Of a stretch of 64,000 nt of DNA, positions 38,601 through 43,224 are shown in pieces. Below the pieces are notes generated by a model that was given only the letters and a program-made list of their open reading frames with translations, was not told the DNA's origin and did no database searches. The position numbers were made by a program, and so were the translations under genes. The DNA is from Chrysoperla carnea (taxonomy: Eukaryota; Arthropoda; Insecta; Neuroptera; Chrysopidae): assembly GCF_905475395.1 (NCBI RefSeq), contig NC_058339.1, positions 87,926,520 to 87,990,519 on the forward strand, given 5' to 3'. Within the stretch, counting starts at the first letter, position 1. The number at the start of each line of letters is the position of its first letter.

Positions 38601-39385
38601 TGTTTTTAATATATTCAGAAATTGAATTTCGTTTAATTTTCCGTTAACCCTATAAGTAATTTTAACTTCTTATAACCATAATCTTTTCAGACATCCCTGG
38701 AACACTTTTGGATAATTTCAACTTGATACGTTTGAACGAACAGAAGAAAATCCAAATTTAGCATATTAGGAACTTGTTTACTTCGATAAGACAAATAGTT
38801 TTCGAAAATCGGCCCAAAATCATAGATATTAACTCAATCAAACATTCGACCTAAATCCTGGTCATTCAGATATAAATATCGAAAATAGATGATTGAGAAA
38901 ACTACCTGTTATTGGGCGAAGATACTCTTGAAATAAAGTTTGGTCGGTTTCTGAAGTTTTTAAAAACTCTCATATTTATGGATTTTTCTGGTCATATAAA
39001 TAATAAATTGAAGCCGTGCACTATTTCTAAGAAATGGATCTGATAGTGTTGACATTAAATAAATACATAAAAAATTTGAAATATACCTGAGTAAAATACA
39101 GGTAAGACTTAAGAGGTCATCGTATCGAGATCGACTTACCTGATGTAAGGCTGTCAAACCATCGACATTCGGTGTGTTGATATCAATCCCCTTTTCTAAA
39201 AGTTTTAAAACCTCATCCTTGTCACCAGCGGTACACGCAGCTAAAAACACACAACTTGATGGAAACTTAACTTTACTAGATCTCACTTTAGGCACAGTTG
39301 GTTCACGATTTGTCTCTGAATCCTCCCAACGACGTAATTGTTCAGCTCGTTTGAAATGAGCTGAACTACGAGTCTCTAAAGACAT
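1931..39385 (-). CDS. Mbs: Myosin phosphatase targeting subunit, long isoform (19 exons)
   Basis: Regulatory and targeting subunit of myosin light-chain phosphatase (MYPT1/PPP1R12 family). It holds PP1c on myosin II and is inhibited by Rho kinase. CDS join on the minus strand: 39385-39140, 28073-27824, 27039-26874, 25599-25452, 24973-24757, 24616-24536, 22970-22707, 22639-22531, 19292-18876, 17673-17497, 17012-16827, 16289-16121, 15048-14824, 13967-13751, 13687-13578, 13052-12981, 3731-3516, 3202-3116, 2029-1931. All introns are GT-AG, all phases agree, and the sum is 3456 nt (1151 aa; human MYPT1 is about 1030). Seen in order: KVKF PP1-binding motif (residues 38-41), ankyrin repeats (about 45-300), a long Ser/Thr/Pro-rich middle, the ROCK-site motif RRSTQGVT (Thr783, equivalent to MYPT1 Thr696), RRSTGV (Thr986, equivalent to Thr853), and a C-terminal coiled coil (about 1045-1150). 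Function is inferred from the family. Confidence 0.95.
2030..3115 (-). other. Mbs intron 18
   Basis: 1.1-kb intron between exons 18 and 19. It contains only AT-rich sequence and a poly-A tract; no other feature seen. Confidence 0.6.
2926..2972. repeat. interrupted poly-A tract
   Basis: Two long A runs separated by TACGTACTCT, in an Mbs intron. It may be the tail of a retroposed sequence or simple low complexity. Confidence 0.6.
3116..3202 (-). CDS. Mbs: Mbs exon 18: coiled coil
   Basis: Residues 1091-1119. It reads LEKRERRAMERKLSEMEEEL, nearly identical to vertebrate MYPT. The acceptor is ATTTCAG and the donor AAG|GTAAG, phase 0. Confidence 0.95.
3516..3731 (-). CDS. Mbs: Mbs exon 17: coiled-coil start
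   Basis: Residues 1019-1090. After a polar stretch it reads DYKKLWEQAQADNDRLRDKL, the conserved start of the MYPT C-terminal coiled coil. The acceptor is TTTACAG and the donor GTT|GTAAGT, both phase 0. It is shared by long and short isoforms. Confidence 0.95.
4056..4392. mobile_element. short inverted-repeat element (MITE-like, 337 bp)
   Basis: The ends are inverted copies: left starts GGTCCAATGGATAAT, right (reverse complement) starts GGTCCAATGAATAAT. Similarity runs about 50 bp inward, including ACTTCGAGCGCC on both arms. No coding capacity. It lies between Mbs exon 17 and the short-isoform exon. A target duplication is not clear. Confidence 0.7.
5061..5642 (-). CDS. Mbs: Mbs alternative first exon of a short C-terminal isoform
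   Basis: An open frame of 194 codons starts with an ATG at 5642 and ends at a good donor (GTT|GTAAGG, phase 0) that fits exon 17. The protein is basic at the start (RRHRRNS), then very rich in Ser, Tyr, Gly and Asn, then Ser/Arg-rich. The possible acceptor just before the ATG (TTTAG) is in the wrong phase for exon 16, so I read this as an alternative first exon. Splicing to exons 17-19 gives 327 aa with the coiled coil but no ankyrin, PP1 or ROCK elements. A CAG inside the exon (SIQ|GLI) is in phase 0 but has no pyrimidine tract, so internal-exon use is less likely. Confidence 0.72.
5881..5888 (-). promoter_or_regulatory. TATA-like box upstream of the Mbs short-isoform exon
   Basis: The minus strand reads TATAAATA within a longer TATA-rich tract, about 240 nt upstream of the ATG at 5642. 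The position suits a core promoter with a 5' leader of about 200 nt. Such motifs arise by chance in AT-rich DNA, so this rests mainly on context. Confidence 0.35.
6199..6514 (+). pseudogene. LINE RNase H fragment (R1/Jockey-like)
   Basis: The frame reads NCRASLNELAEQ, then VWVPKHRDIPGNCEADELAR, the C-terminal half of a non-LTR retrotransposon RNase H domain. It is followed by the usual tail with RW, then TCGTTRQIWP, before a stop at 6512-6514. The expected WVPGH reads WVPKH. No reverse transcriptase or endonuclease frame precedes it, so this is a dead 5'-truncated or fragmented copy inside an Mbs intron, on the opposite strand. Confidence 0.85.
6957..7509. mobile_element. family A element (TTAA-bounded, ~550 bp)
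   Basis: The right end reads CGCTCGTACTACCTTAA, the inverted form of the TTAAGGTAGTACGAGCG left end seen in other copies of this family. The left part carries GGGGATAATCCTGATGTCG and looks truncated or diverged. No open frame. The copies share long internal blocks with AAAATTTTTCGATATCTG-like sequence. Confidence 0.7.
7691..7916. mobile_element. fold-back element (226 bp)
   Basis: Near-palindrome over its whole length: ATATGATAGTAGATAATGCC on the left matches the reverse complement of the right end (ATATTATAGTAGGTAATGC). A near-perfect TTTGAAAAACTGTCACT stem lies around the centre. It is non-coding and MITE-like. Confidence 0.7.
8375..8440. repeat. CpG/GC-rich repeat fragment
   Basis: A GC-rich patch containing GTAGGCGACGTGGGCCGCC followed by GCCTACGGCC, in strong contrast to the AT-rich surroundings. 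I think it is a fragment of a dispersed transposon, but I cannot place it. Confidence 0.3.
8690..8960. repeat. family A-related fragment
   Basis: It shares CATTTTTATGGGTAATATTA and neighbouring motifs with the internal/left part of family A. Its GTGACGTCAT and GAGATTACATATAAA blocks recur inverted near 35.1-35.2 kb. No coding capacity. Confidence 0.5.
9780..9965. repeat. dispersed repeat with GGTACGGAACCCT
   Basis: It carries GGTACGGAACCCT and a CAGACAGACAGGCGGGCAGACAG run near a CGATCAGGCG block. This combination is common in insect interspersed repeats. A GTATGGAACCCTA core also occurs near 3830. The boundaries are uncertain. Confidence 0.35.
10320..10470 (+). mobile_element. 3' end of an R1/Jockey-like LINE
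   Basis: It reads GGTATCACAATGGGCTC, then GCCTAAGTGTGTCC, then GACAGCC, and ends AACCTAACCTAG, which resembles the 3' UTR of insect R1/LOA-type LINEs. It has the same strand as the RNase H fragment 4 kb upstream and may derive from the same family, but the two are not contiguous. Confidence 0.5.
11110..11240 (-). repeat. tRNA-like SINE fragment
   Basis: The minus strand has GGTTGCGGGTTTGAATCC, close to a Pol III B box (GGTTCGAATCC), preceded by GAGTCTCTCTGGGA and followed by a GC-richer body. No complete cloverleaf can be folded by eye, so it is not called a tRNA. Confidence 0.35.
12451..12937. mobile_element. CAGGGTG-ended element, TA-flanked
   Basis: It starts CAGGGTGGGCC and ends CACCCTG, with TA on both outer flanks (mariner-like target). 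Internal blocks with TTTTCGAAAA and a poly-T/A hinge are shared with the copy at 19.5-20.2 kb. Non-coding. Confidence 0.65.
12981..13052 (-). CDS. Mbs: Mbs exon 16: short acidic exon
   Basis: A 72-nt exon, residues 995-1018, acidic and hydrophilic. The acceptor is TTTATAG and the donor GAT|GTAAGT. In the long isoform it joins exon 17, over 9 kb away, in phase 0. Confidence 0.83.
13250..13480. repeat. family D diverged tandem repeat (~2 units)
   Basis: Two diverged units of about 140 bp with CTAAATTGGAACCACTGAA / CCAAATTGTAGCTACTGAA, each followed by a TTAGTACGCA/TTACGTACGAA block. The same unit occurs inverted at 27.27-27.45 kb in another intron of the same gene. Confidence 0.55.
13578..13687 (-). 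CDS. Mbs: Mbs exon 15: second Rho-kinase site
   Basis: Residues 958-994. Arg-rich sequence ends in RPKRRSTGVVHVD; Thr986 corresponds to MYPT1 Thr853. The acceptor is TTATAG and the donor GAT|GTAAGT, phase 0. Confidence 0.94.
13751..13967 (-). CDS. Mbs: Mbs exon 14
   Basis: Residues 886-957 plus one base. It begins FKLEDA, continuing the conserved motif from exon 13, then is Thr/Pro-rich with IRRAATTT and LRRNSK basic sites. The donor G|GTTGGT is weak, but only a 63-bp intron separates it from exon 15. Confidence 0.88.
13968..14823 (-). other. Mbs intron 13
   Basis: 856-bp intron. Apart from AT-rich sequence and a short GC-richer patch at about 14140-14280, I see nothing that supports a gene or a defined repeat. 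Confidence 0.5.
14824..15048 (-). CDS. Mbs: Mbs exon 13: Thr/Val-rich, ERRPSWRLRV motif
   Basis: Residues 811-885. A Thr/Val/Asn-rich stretch precedes ERRPSWRLRVDNGSK, a conserved MYPT segment. The acceptor is TGTACAG and the donor AAG|GTAGTG, phase 0. Confidence 0.9.
15300..15652. mobile_element. family A element, partial
   Basis: The right half of family A: GACTAATTAAGGATATATGAG through GACGAAAAGTAAGAATAAAA to CTCGTACTACCTTAA at the end. The left end is missing. It sits in the intron between Mbs exons 12 and 13. Confidence 0.7.
16121..16289 (-). CDS. Mbs: Mbs exon 12: first Rho-kinase inhibitory site
   Basis: Residues 754-810. It contains PVRDEESETQRK and RRSTQGVTL; Thr783 corresponds to the inhibitory MYPT1 Thr696, the main ROCK target. 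It is the best-conserved block outside the ankyrin domain. The acceptor is GTTTAG and the donor CAG|GTTTGT, phase 0. Confidence 0.95.
16443..16530. mobile_element. 88-bp CAGAGT-ended mini-element
   Basis: It starts CAGAGTAGTGCAAAAG and ends with the inverted form (CTTTCGCGACACTCTG), with TA on both sides. Near-palindromic, non-coding, and probably the shortest member of the TA-flanked group. Confidence 0.6.
16827..17012 (-). CDS. Mbs: Mbs exon 11: Pro/Thr-rich, ending in KNFFK
   Basis: Residues 692-753 plus two bases. A TPTPPPATPS-like stretch is followed by NIFKNFF. The AA|GTAAAA donor is the only local GT that keeps phase with exon 12 and yields KNFFKSFVPPVRDEE, the conserved lead-in to the ROCK site. 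Confidence 0.86.
17013..17496 (-). other. Mbs intron 10
   Basis: 484-bp intron; nothing recognisable inside. Confidence 0.55.
17497..17673 (-). CDS. Mbs: Mbs exon 10: Ser/Thr/Pro-rich
   Basis: Residues 633-691. Low-complexity Thr/Ser/Pro/Gln sequence, probably disordered. The acceptor is ATTTCAG and the donor AG|GTGAGT. It is 177 nt, a multiple of three, so a cassette role is possible. Confidence 0.86.
17674..18875 (-). other. Mbs intron 9
   Basis: 1.2-kb intron with several short pyrimidine-rich and TCGAT-containing stretches but no recognisable exon or repeat family. Confidence 0.5.
18876..19292 (-). CDS. Mbs: Mbs exon 9: helical segment and Asn-rich region
   Basis: Residues 494-632. It opens with a charged helix (FKRRYMELQERIKKAKS), then a Ser/Asn-rich run with poly-Asn/His interruptions, and ends RSCSLRTDRWLSDR. 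The acceptor is GTGACAG and the donor AG|GTATG. The Asn-rich part is probably disordered and fast-evolving. Confidence 0.9.
19534..20227. mobile_element. CAGAGTGG-ended element, TA-flanked (694 bp)
   Basis: The termini CAGAGTGGACCATTTTAATC and (reverse complement of the right end) CAGAGTGGGCCATTTTAATC are almost identical, with TATA flanks on both sides. Inner blocks are shared with the 12.45-kb element. No transposase frame, so non-autonomous. Confidence 0.75.
20228..22530 (-). other. remainder of Mbs intron 8
   Basis: It contains a short palindrome around 20370-20405 (TATTTATACATA...TATGTATAAATA), a tandem GC-rich pair at 20.9 kb, and otherwise AT-rich sequence without a gene. Confidence 0.5.
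20918..20978 (+). repeat. tandem ~30-bp duplication (TAGGCGCGCATA)
   Basis: Two adjacent units share TAGGCGCGCATA and GACCCTG cores. The GC-rich units stand out from the AT-rich intron. Confidence 0.65.
22531..22639 (-). CDS. Mbs: Mbs exon 8
   Basis: Residues 458-493 plus two bases. It encodes a SPTSPTS stretch and LRRTHSFENDE, another basic-residue/Ser motif of the MYPT middle region. The acceptor is TATGCAG and the donor AA|GTATGT. Confidence 0.88.
22707..22970 (-). CDS. Mbs: Mbs exon 7: Ser/Thr/Pro-rich region with basophilic site
   Basis: Residues 370-457. Low-complexity Pro/Thr/Gln-rich sequence ends in WRRPASLRSRLG, a basophilic-kinase-like site. The acceptor is ACATTAG and the donor C|GTACGT. 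Only 67 bp separate it from exon 8. Confidence 0.88.
23370..23512. mobile_element. 143-bp fold-back element
   Basis: The arms AATTGAATAAAAATACCAC and (reverse complement) AATTGAATAAAAATGCCAC continue through CATATACTGAAATCGG / CATATTCCGAAATCGG. A short loop lies in the centre. Non-coding. Confidence 0.75.
24536..24616 (-). CDS. Mbs: Mbs exon 6: acidic serine-rich segment
   Basis: An 81-nt exon (residues 343-369), very rich in Ser, Asp, Glu and Thr. The acceptor is TATGTAG and the donor G|GTAAG. It keeps phase between exons 5 and 7, and being a multiple of three it could be skipped without a frameshift. Confidence 0.82.
24757..24973 (-). CDS. Mbs: Mbs exon 5: last ankyrin motif and basic/charged linker
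   Basis: Residues 271-342. It begins RQTPFDVAD, the end of the ankyrin domain, followed by a helical LKFLEELK segment and then a strongly charged, Lys-rich linker. The donor is G|GTCAGT, a less common but acceptable site. Confidence 0.9.
24974..25451 (-). other. Mbs intron 4
   Basis: 478-bp intron with no recognisable element. Confidence 0.5.
25452..25599 (-). CDS. Mbs: Mbs exon 4: ankyrin repeat (DYDGWTPLHAA)
   Basis: Residues 221-270. It holds the highly conserved DYDGWTPLHAA segment and DNLADME. The acceptor is TTTTCAG and the donor TAT|GTAAGA, phase 0. The usual VNKVG before QTxFDVAD is replaced here by NFYR across the exon 4/5 junction. Confidence 0.93.
25983..26810 (+). repeat. diverged intronic tandem duplication (~390-480 bp units)
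   Basis: Unit 1 from about 25983 and unit 2 from about 26375 share TGACACCCCTTAATTCTGCA / TGACACCTCTTAATGTTGCA, then CTTGTCATAATG, GAGGGTG, GAACTGGGAA, and later GTGGATCATT and TTTGATATTTGGGGAA. Unit 2 has about 85 extra bases (near 26480-26565). It lies wholly in the intron between Mbs exons 3 and 4. Confidence 0.75.
26874..27039 (-). CDS. Mbs: Mbs exon 3: linker and ankyrin repeat 4
   Basis: Residues 166-220. It encodes the charged linker with RRMLKDARDW, then TGATALHIAAAKGY, both typical of the MYPT ankyrin domain. The acceptor is GTTTAG and the donor CA|GTAAGT (phase 2). Confidence 0.94.
27265..27450. repeat. family D repeat, inverted copy
   Basis: The reverse complement reads CCTAAATTGGAACTACTGA, then TTAATTAGTACGAATTTTATC, then CAGTTGGCGAA, the same unit order as at 13.25-13.48 kb. 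Two partial units. Confidence 0.5.
27824..28073 (-). CDS. Mbs: Mbs exon 2: ankyrin repeats 2-3
   Basis: Residues 83-165 plus the first base of codon 166. The acceptor TTTTACAG is followed by ACIEDNLDMVEFL, a match to the second MYPT ankyrin repeat. Two NxGANV/WTPLHA-type repeats and an acidic helix follow. The donor is G|GTAAAT. Confidence 0.95.
28455..28590 (+). repeat. dispersed repeat with TGTCTGTCTGTCTGTGG
   Basis: CCGAACCAAAAAAAGGGGTG leads into a (TGTC) run, then GTAGCGCCTAAACGGATGAA and CCGATCTGTTCGGATGAAAT. This pattern is typical of insect interspersed repeats. No coding potential. Confidence 0.45.
28591..33244 (-). other. Mbs intron 1, downstream half
   Basis: AT-rich stretch with the family E copy listed separately and otherwise no recognisable gene. 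The minus-strand frames at 31.3-32.3 kb are Lys/Ile/Phe-rich chance frames without conserved motifs. Confidence 0.5.
30140..30530 (-). repeat. family E repeat, inverted copy
   Basis: The reverse complement matches 41.93-42.27 kb over several hundred bases, e.g. CCCAAGACCCAATTGACCT, TCTAACGGTTTACAAGATG and GGAACATTTTTTACATT. The middle of the element is conserved; the (GTCC) run found in the plus-strand copy is absent. Confidence 0.7.
33245..33330. repeat. short inverted repeat (ACCATTCTAAGTG)
   Basis: ACCATTCTAAGTG at 33253-33265 is matched by CACTTAGAATGGT at 33314-33326, with partial pairing outside. It could be a very small fold-back element or a cruciform. Confidence 0.55.
34950..35230. 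repeat. family A-related fragment
   Basis: It contains GATATCGAATGTGCCACATTC and ATAAAAAAGTTAAAGTAGA, which recall the left part of family A, and ends with TGCAATGACGTCACTA, which recurs inverted at 8.70 kb. The perfect hairpin at 35131-35179 lies inside it. Confidence 0.5.
35131..35179. repeat. perfect 21-bp hairpin
   Basis: The arms 35131-35151 (ACCATAGAAATTACATATAA...) and 35159-35179 are exact reverse complements with a 7-nt loop. It lies in Mbs intron 1. Purpose unknown. Confidence 0.85.
35326..35728 (+). mobile_element. Helitron-like non-autonomous element, copy 1
   Basis: It shares with 44.33-44.69 kb the order TATATATTATA, GAGCTATAAT, TTTTGAACCATAAATTAAA, GCCATCTTTTCT, GATAAGTGA, GATGAAGG/GGTGAAGG, and a CTAGT end. 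Ending in CTAGT without inverted repeats fits a Helitron-type element. No Rep/helicase frame. The class is inferred. Confidence 0.5.
35764..35825 (-). repeat. tRNA-like SINE fragment
   Basis: The minus strand reads GGTGGCAGAACACTGGATTC, then CCGCGTTCGAAATTAGC, with a B-box-like GCGTTCGAAAT and a TTCCG/CGGAA mini-stem. It resembles the 3' part of a tRNA-derived SINE. No complete cloverleaf. Confidence 0.4.
36260..36475. promoter_or_regulatory. CpG-rich patch in Mbs intron 1
   Basis: A marked rise in CG dinucleotides and GC content (ACGTAACGTAACGCTAACTG, then AACGGAGACGATTGAG, then ACACGACTCAGACAGCC and TCAGTCAGTAG) within AT-rich DNA, about 2.8 kb downstream of Mbs exon 1. It could be an alternative Mbs promoter, an enhancer or a repeat remnant. 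No exon can be called. Confidence 0.25.
36537..36977. mobile_element. family A element
   Basis: Left end TTTAAAGTAGTATGAGCGGC, right end CTATACTACCTTAA, with internal AAATTTTTCGATATCTGCC and CTTTTCGTCTCATATTG. It is shortened relative to the 550-570-bp copies. Non-coding. Confidence 0.75.
37193..37440. mobile_element. family A element, 248-bp deleted copy with both ends
   Basis: It begins TTAAGGTAGTATGAGCGCCA and ends TGGCACTCGTACTACCTTAA, exposing the terminal inverted repeats and TTAA at both edges. The middle is lost, making it a compact MITE. Confidence 0.85.
37660..37765 (-). repeat. family E repeat, second inverted piece
   Basis: The reverse complement contains CTAAGTTTAGTCCCAAG and TATAGGTGTTCATAA, matching 41.70-41.79 kb (TTAAGTTTAGTCCCAAGTTT; CATAGGTGTTCATAAAATC). 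Confidence 0.55.
37808..38066. mobile_element. family A element, left-end copy
   Basis: It starts TTAAGGTAGTACGAGCGTCA, then jumps to the GTGCCTCCATTACGG, TTAATTAGTCGGGCACAACG and CCGTTTTCCCATAAGAC blocks. The right end is missing. Confidence 0.75.
39140..39385 (-). CDS. Mbs: Mbs exon 1: start, PP1-docking motif, first ankyrin repeat
   Basis: Residues 1-82. The ATG at 39385 is followed by a charged helix, then KVKF, the MYPT version of the RVxF motif that docks PP1c, then the first ankyrin repeat, ending GLTALHQ. The donor is CAG|GTAAGT, phase 0. MYPT family members begin in the same way, which supports this start. The 11-kb intron that follows is the largest in the gene. Confidence 0.93.
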
Positions 39386-40180
39386 TTTATTTTATGATTT
39401 GAATATATCGTCGAAATTTTCTACGATACACACGCCATTCTACGTATAACTCTCTCGTGAAAAAAAATGATATAAAATTAAATGTCTTGCAGGTCTTGCA
39501 CACCAGCACAGAGCACAGAGGGAGCGGTCCCTGGTGATTTCAATCTTGAGCAACGCACTTCACACAAGTTCCAAACACTTATTTTATGCATTAACTTTTT
39601 GATTTTTTATTATGAACAATACTTTTATTCATTTAATTGTCTGTCCTATTTATTATTATACTCAAATATTTGTTAATCAGAGTTCACGTATTTCATTCCG
39701 AACATGAGCAGATGTTATATCTCATTTGCATTTTAGTGCATTCTTCTATTTCAATTTCTTATGTTTTACAAACTGGGATTTTATCATATTACTAACTTTA
39801 TTCATGTGCATTCTTCAATTTTAAGCGGGATTTTTAAATCATATTATTATTCAAACCTACTTTTCATATAACTAGAAAATTTTTTGGGAGAAATACAAGA
39901 ATATTCTATAAAAATGAATAATTTTTCTAGTGAAAATTACGATTGGATGAGTAGTTTTTGAAACAGTGTCTAAAATTACGTACGATAATCATTAAATAAG
40001 ATTTTTTTTCATTTTTTCCCCTAACCTTGCCAAAAACGGCAAAAGCATAAAAATTTTACGATTAAACAGCAAGTTTTCGAGTTATTGACTGCAATTTTCT
40101 CCAGAACATCGCCTCTTACACACTATTTTGTTCAAAATAAGTATAAAAAGACAAAACAGGCATTTAAAAAAAAATTAATT
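39386..40180 (-). promoter_or_regulatory. upstream region of Mbs exon 1
   Basis: About 0.8 kb between the Mbs start codon and the end of the HAD gene. It must contain the 5' UTR or a leader-intron acceptor and probably the main promoter. A GC-richer patch at 39480-39560 (CACAGAGGGAGCGGTCCC) is the best candidate core region. No TATA box is placed convincingly. Confidence 0.3.
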
Positions 40181-40190
40181 TTTATTTATT
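40181..40190 (-). terminator. polyadenylation signals of the HAD gene
   Basis: Two overlapping AATAAA hexamers on the minus strand, about 60 nt after the stop codon, in the expected place for 3' end formation. Confidence 0.6.
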
Positions 40191-40247
40191 TCAAAATTTA
40201 CATAAATTAAATTATAAATAATGATTTGTCTTTTAACAATCTCAAAA

Positions 40248-41003
40248 TTAAACATTGGCTAATTTAACGCATTTTTCGTCTAATAAACTATTCTTTAAAT
40301 TGCTCAAACTAGCAAATACCGCATGTTCGGGTATCGCATGTTCCGGAACTTCTTTCGAAATTAACGCTGCTTTCCAATCGGCATTGATAGCACCTTTATA
40401 ATCTAATTCTAAAGAATTGCCAATATGTAACGATTCTGCGGGTAATAAATTCTTCACATTCGAGAAATTATTTGCCATTCGAAATATTCGCCTATCTGGT
40501 TTCTCTACGCCTGCTTCAAATGAATTTATAACAAATTTAAAATATTGATCAATTTGTAAATTTTTTAGAATCACCGATAAACGAGGATCAAAATTCGAAA
40601 TTACACCTAATTGAATATCACGACTTTTTAAGGTATCTAATAATTCAACGGCTCCAAAAGTGTGTTTCCAACATAAAGAGGTCTGGTAAATAGCAATCAA
40701 ATCTTTAGATATCGGTTGTAGTTTCTCTTCATCGGTTGTAAATTCTTCGAATGCACTTTGTATAACTTTATGCCACCATTTTTCCCAACCTATACCAGAA
40801 AATTTACCATAATTGGGATGAGTTTTGTTAAGATTTTTTATTGTAGCTTTGATTTTATTATTTAAGTCTTGCTCAGTACATTTAATTCCATGTAAATTTC
40901 CAATATTCGCGTACTCTCTGCCAGGCGAATTACGAAATTTTAATAATGTTCCAGTTACGTCGAATGTAATTAATCGAATGTTTTTCAAACTTAATTTAGG
41001 CAT
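40248..41003 (-). CDS. Hdhd3: HAD-superfamily hydrolase-like protein, HDHD3/Reg-2 type
   Basis: 251 aa from the ATG at 41003, close to the usual HDHD3 length. Motif I is ITFDVTGTLL with the nucleophile Asp15 and Thr17 where classic phosphatases have a second Asp; HDHD3 relatives also depart from DxDxT. Motif II is GVISNFDPRL (Ser136), motif III EKPDRRIF (Lys168), motif IV HIGNSLELDYKGA, with Asn196 where relatives usually have Asp and with Asp201 kept. The cap region carries the conserved PNYGKF and GWEKWW segments. The function of this subfamily is not well known; weak or altered phosphatase activity is possible. A TTTTCTAG just upstream of the ATG suggests a leader intron. It lies between Mbs (same strand) and the divergent phosphatase gene. 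Confidence 0.92.
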   Translation of the reverse strand: MPKLSLKNIRLITFDVTGTLLKFRNSPGREYANIGNLHGIKCTEQDLNNKIKATIKNLNKTHPNYGKFSGIGWEKWWHKVIQSAFEEFTTDEEKLQPISKDLIAIYQTSLCWKHTFGAVELLDTLKSRDIQLGVISNFDPRLSVILKNLQIDQYFKFVINSFEAGVEKPDRRIFRMANNFSNVKNLLPAESLHIGNSLELDYKGAINADWKAALISKEVPEHAIPEHAVFASLSNLKNSLLDEKCVKLANV

Positions 41004-41689
41004 TTTTATCACCTAGAAAATTACGGATTAAATTTAGAAATAATAGTATTTGGACATATCAAAAAGGATACTTTTAAAAAAAATGCTTATTTATCCAAAA
41101 TTGTAATATAAATTGGAATTCACAAAACTTTAAAAATAATTAATTGTGTAATTTTGAAAATTTTGAAATATAATACGATTGTCATAAGTAATCCTCCCAA
41201 AAGGTTAGAAAATTTTATAAAAAAATATTTCATTTGCAAGACCTAATGATTTAAATTTAGGAAAAATATCTGCATACAATCTGTTATTATAAAAAAAAAA
41301 TTAACTTATGAATAAGTAGAACTGTTCTAGAGTTTAATTATTTCTTTATCAATAATTTCCCGCTCATTGTTTTTAAAACTGTACTATATAATAAGCTGAA
41401 GCTCATTGAAAAATCAATGGTTCAACCATACTTTTACAGTTTTACTACACAAAATATTATTCTGGAATTTGAAGCATTTGTGCTGATTCCGGGATTTTTT
41501 GAAATGATAACTTTTATAGGTGCGCTAGACGCTATGTGATATTTGTATAATAAATAATATTTAGTAGGGTAAAATCTTACATGGTTTCGCGTCAGCAACA
41601 TGCTATAAATATGTAGATGTAGATATATTTCAATGCAAAACGGGTACAGACGTTTTTGTGGAATCATTTGTAATGTTTTTATACCATGT

Positions 41690-42270
41690 ATATATAAAAT
41701 ATACATAGTATATTAAGTTTAGTCCCAAGTTTGTAAAGCTTAAAAATAATGATGCTAAGAAAAAAATTTTGTCATAGGTGTTCATAAAATCACCTAATTG
41801 GTCCATTTCCGGTTGTCCGTCCGTCAGTCCGTCCGTCAGTCCGTCCGTCTGTGGACACGATAACTCAAAAACGAAAAAAGATATCGAGCTGAAATTTTTA
41901 CAGCGTACTCAGGACGTCAAAAGTGAGGTCAAGTTCGTAAATGAGCATCATAGGTCAATTGGGTCTTGGGTCCGTAGGACCCATCTTGTAAACCGTTAGA
42001 GATAGAACAAAAGTTTAAATGTAAAAAATGTTCCTTATCAAAAATTAAACAACTTTTGTTTGAAACATTTTTTCGTAAACATCACTGTTTACCCGTGAGG
42101 GCGCCAATGAGGCGGAAATTTTATAATATGTACTATACTTGATCAGTTATGTATGGGTCACATGTTTGTATGTGTAATGTGATAAAGAAATCAACACTGA
42201 CTATATATGGTATTTCAACATTTAACTCAGTCAATTGTTTGTTTTCATTTGTTTTTTTTTTTTTAATCTT
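41690..42270 (+). repeat. family E repeat, longest copy
   Basis: It runs from TTTAGTCCCAAGTTT through CATAGGTGTTCATAAAATC, a (GTCC/GTCA) run, GTGGACACGATAACTC, GGTCAATTGGGTCTTGGGTC and AACCGTTAGAGATAGAAC to CAGTCAATTG. The copies at 30.1 and 37.7 kb are inverted pieces of it. No open frame has similarity to a transposase. Confidence 0.65.
41814..41853 (+). repeat. GTCC/GTCA tetranucleotide run
   Basis: About nine tetranucleotide units (TCCGTCCGTCAGTCCGTCCG...), inside the family E repeat. Confidence 0.85.
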
Positions 42271-43224
42271 AATATTTTTTTGTCCCCAATTTCGGTCTAA
42301 ATTAATATCTGGAGTAATTTCAACCCAAAGGATATTTTTGTGCTTTTGTACCTTATAAAATTAATTTAAAAAAGGAAATCGTACAGAGAGCATTCAAGAA
42401 AATTAAATATCTAATTATTAATAAAATGAACAATAATTTTCAGTGTATTGAAAGAAAGAGATTAAAAACAATAAACTTGTCGCTTTGCGACTAAATGATT
42501 AAGTAGGTTTTACGCTTGAGAAGATATATCACGTTCTTTAATTTTAGTAAGCTATTATAAAAAATATTAAAAATATCATTTCAATTGATTGTGAAATTTT
42601 GTAAAACGATATGATTGTAGTACAAAAGCGAAATAAATGTAAAATATTAAAATTTTTACAACAATATTAATTTTTGAAATATATTGGAGATCCTCTAGTA
42701 AATGAAAGAATCATCGATGCGTCATCAAGTGATAAAATGGGGAACTAATCATAAATAAGTTTGTTATACATTTTAGGGAAATTAATTTTTTTAAATTACA
42801 GTAGAAAATGATTTCATAAAAATTTTTCTTTTTTGTATTTGTAGCAATTTGTAGTGGAAACTAAATAGCTTTTTAGTGTGGGTTAGTGCAGTGCTTTTCC
42901 GAATAAAAAAAAAAAAAATGCAATGCAAATACTGTGAATCGAATTATTCGAAATAAAAATTTAAGTAATGAATTGTGTTAGTGCATTAATTATACCAATA
43001 ATTATAATTTGAACTTTGGATGTGATTTTACAAAGTGTAGATTGTTCATTAAAAATGAAATGATTTGTACAAAACGAACTGTGTTTTTATATTTTTAAAA
43101 TAAAATTTTTGTACATAACATTAAAGGAATTTATAAAAATAATTATTTAAACAAATCGAAAATTTTGTACATTTATTTTAAGGGACAAGTTTAGGGTACG
43201 ACATTTGACACATTACGAGGAAAA

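Larger units (their letters stand above)
41004..43224. other. divergent intergenic region between the HAD gene and the phosphatase
   Basis: 2.2 kb holding the promoters and 5' UTRs of both divergent genes and the family E copy at 41.69-42.27 kb. Neither transcription start can be fixed by eye. The sequence just before the phosphatase ATG (GAGGAAAAATGTC) gives a usable start context. Confidence 0.4.

Noticed and set aside
41001..41012. Longer HAD protein starting four residues upstream with MIKM
   Set aside because: The upstream codon is GTG, and a TTTTCTAG acceptor-like site lies just before it; the ATG at 41003 is the sound start.
41814..41853. CRISPR-like or telomeric array
   Set aside because: It is a simple GTCC/GTCA tetranucleotide run without spacers, inside a dispersed repeat.
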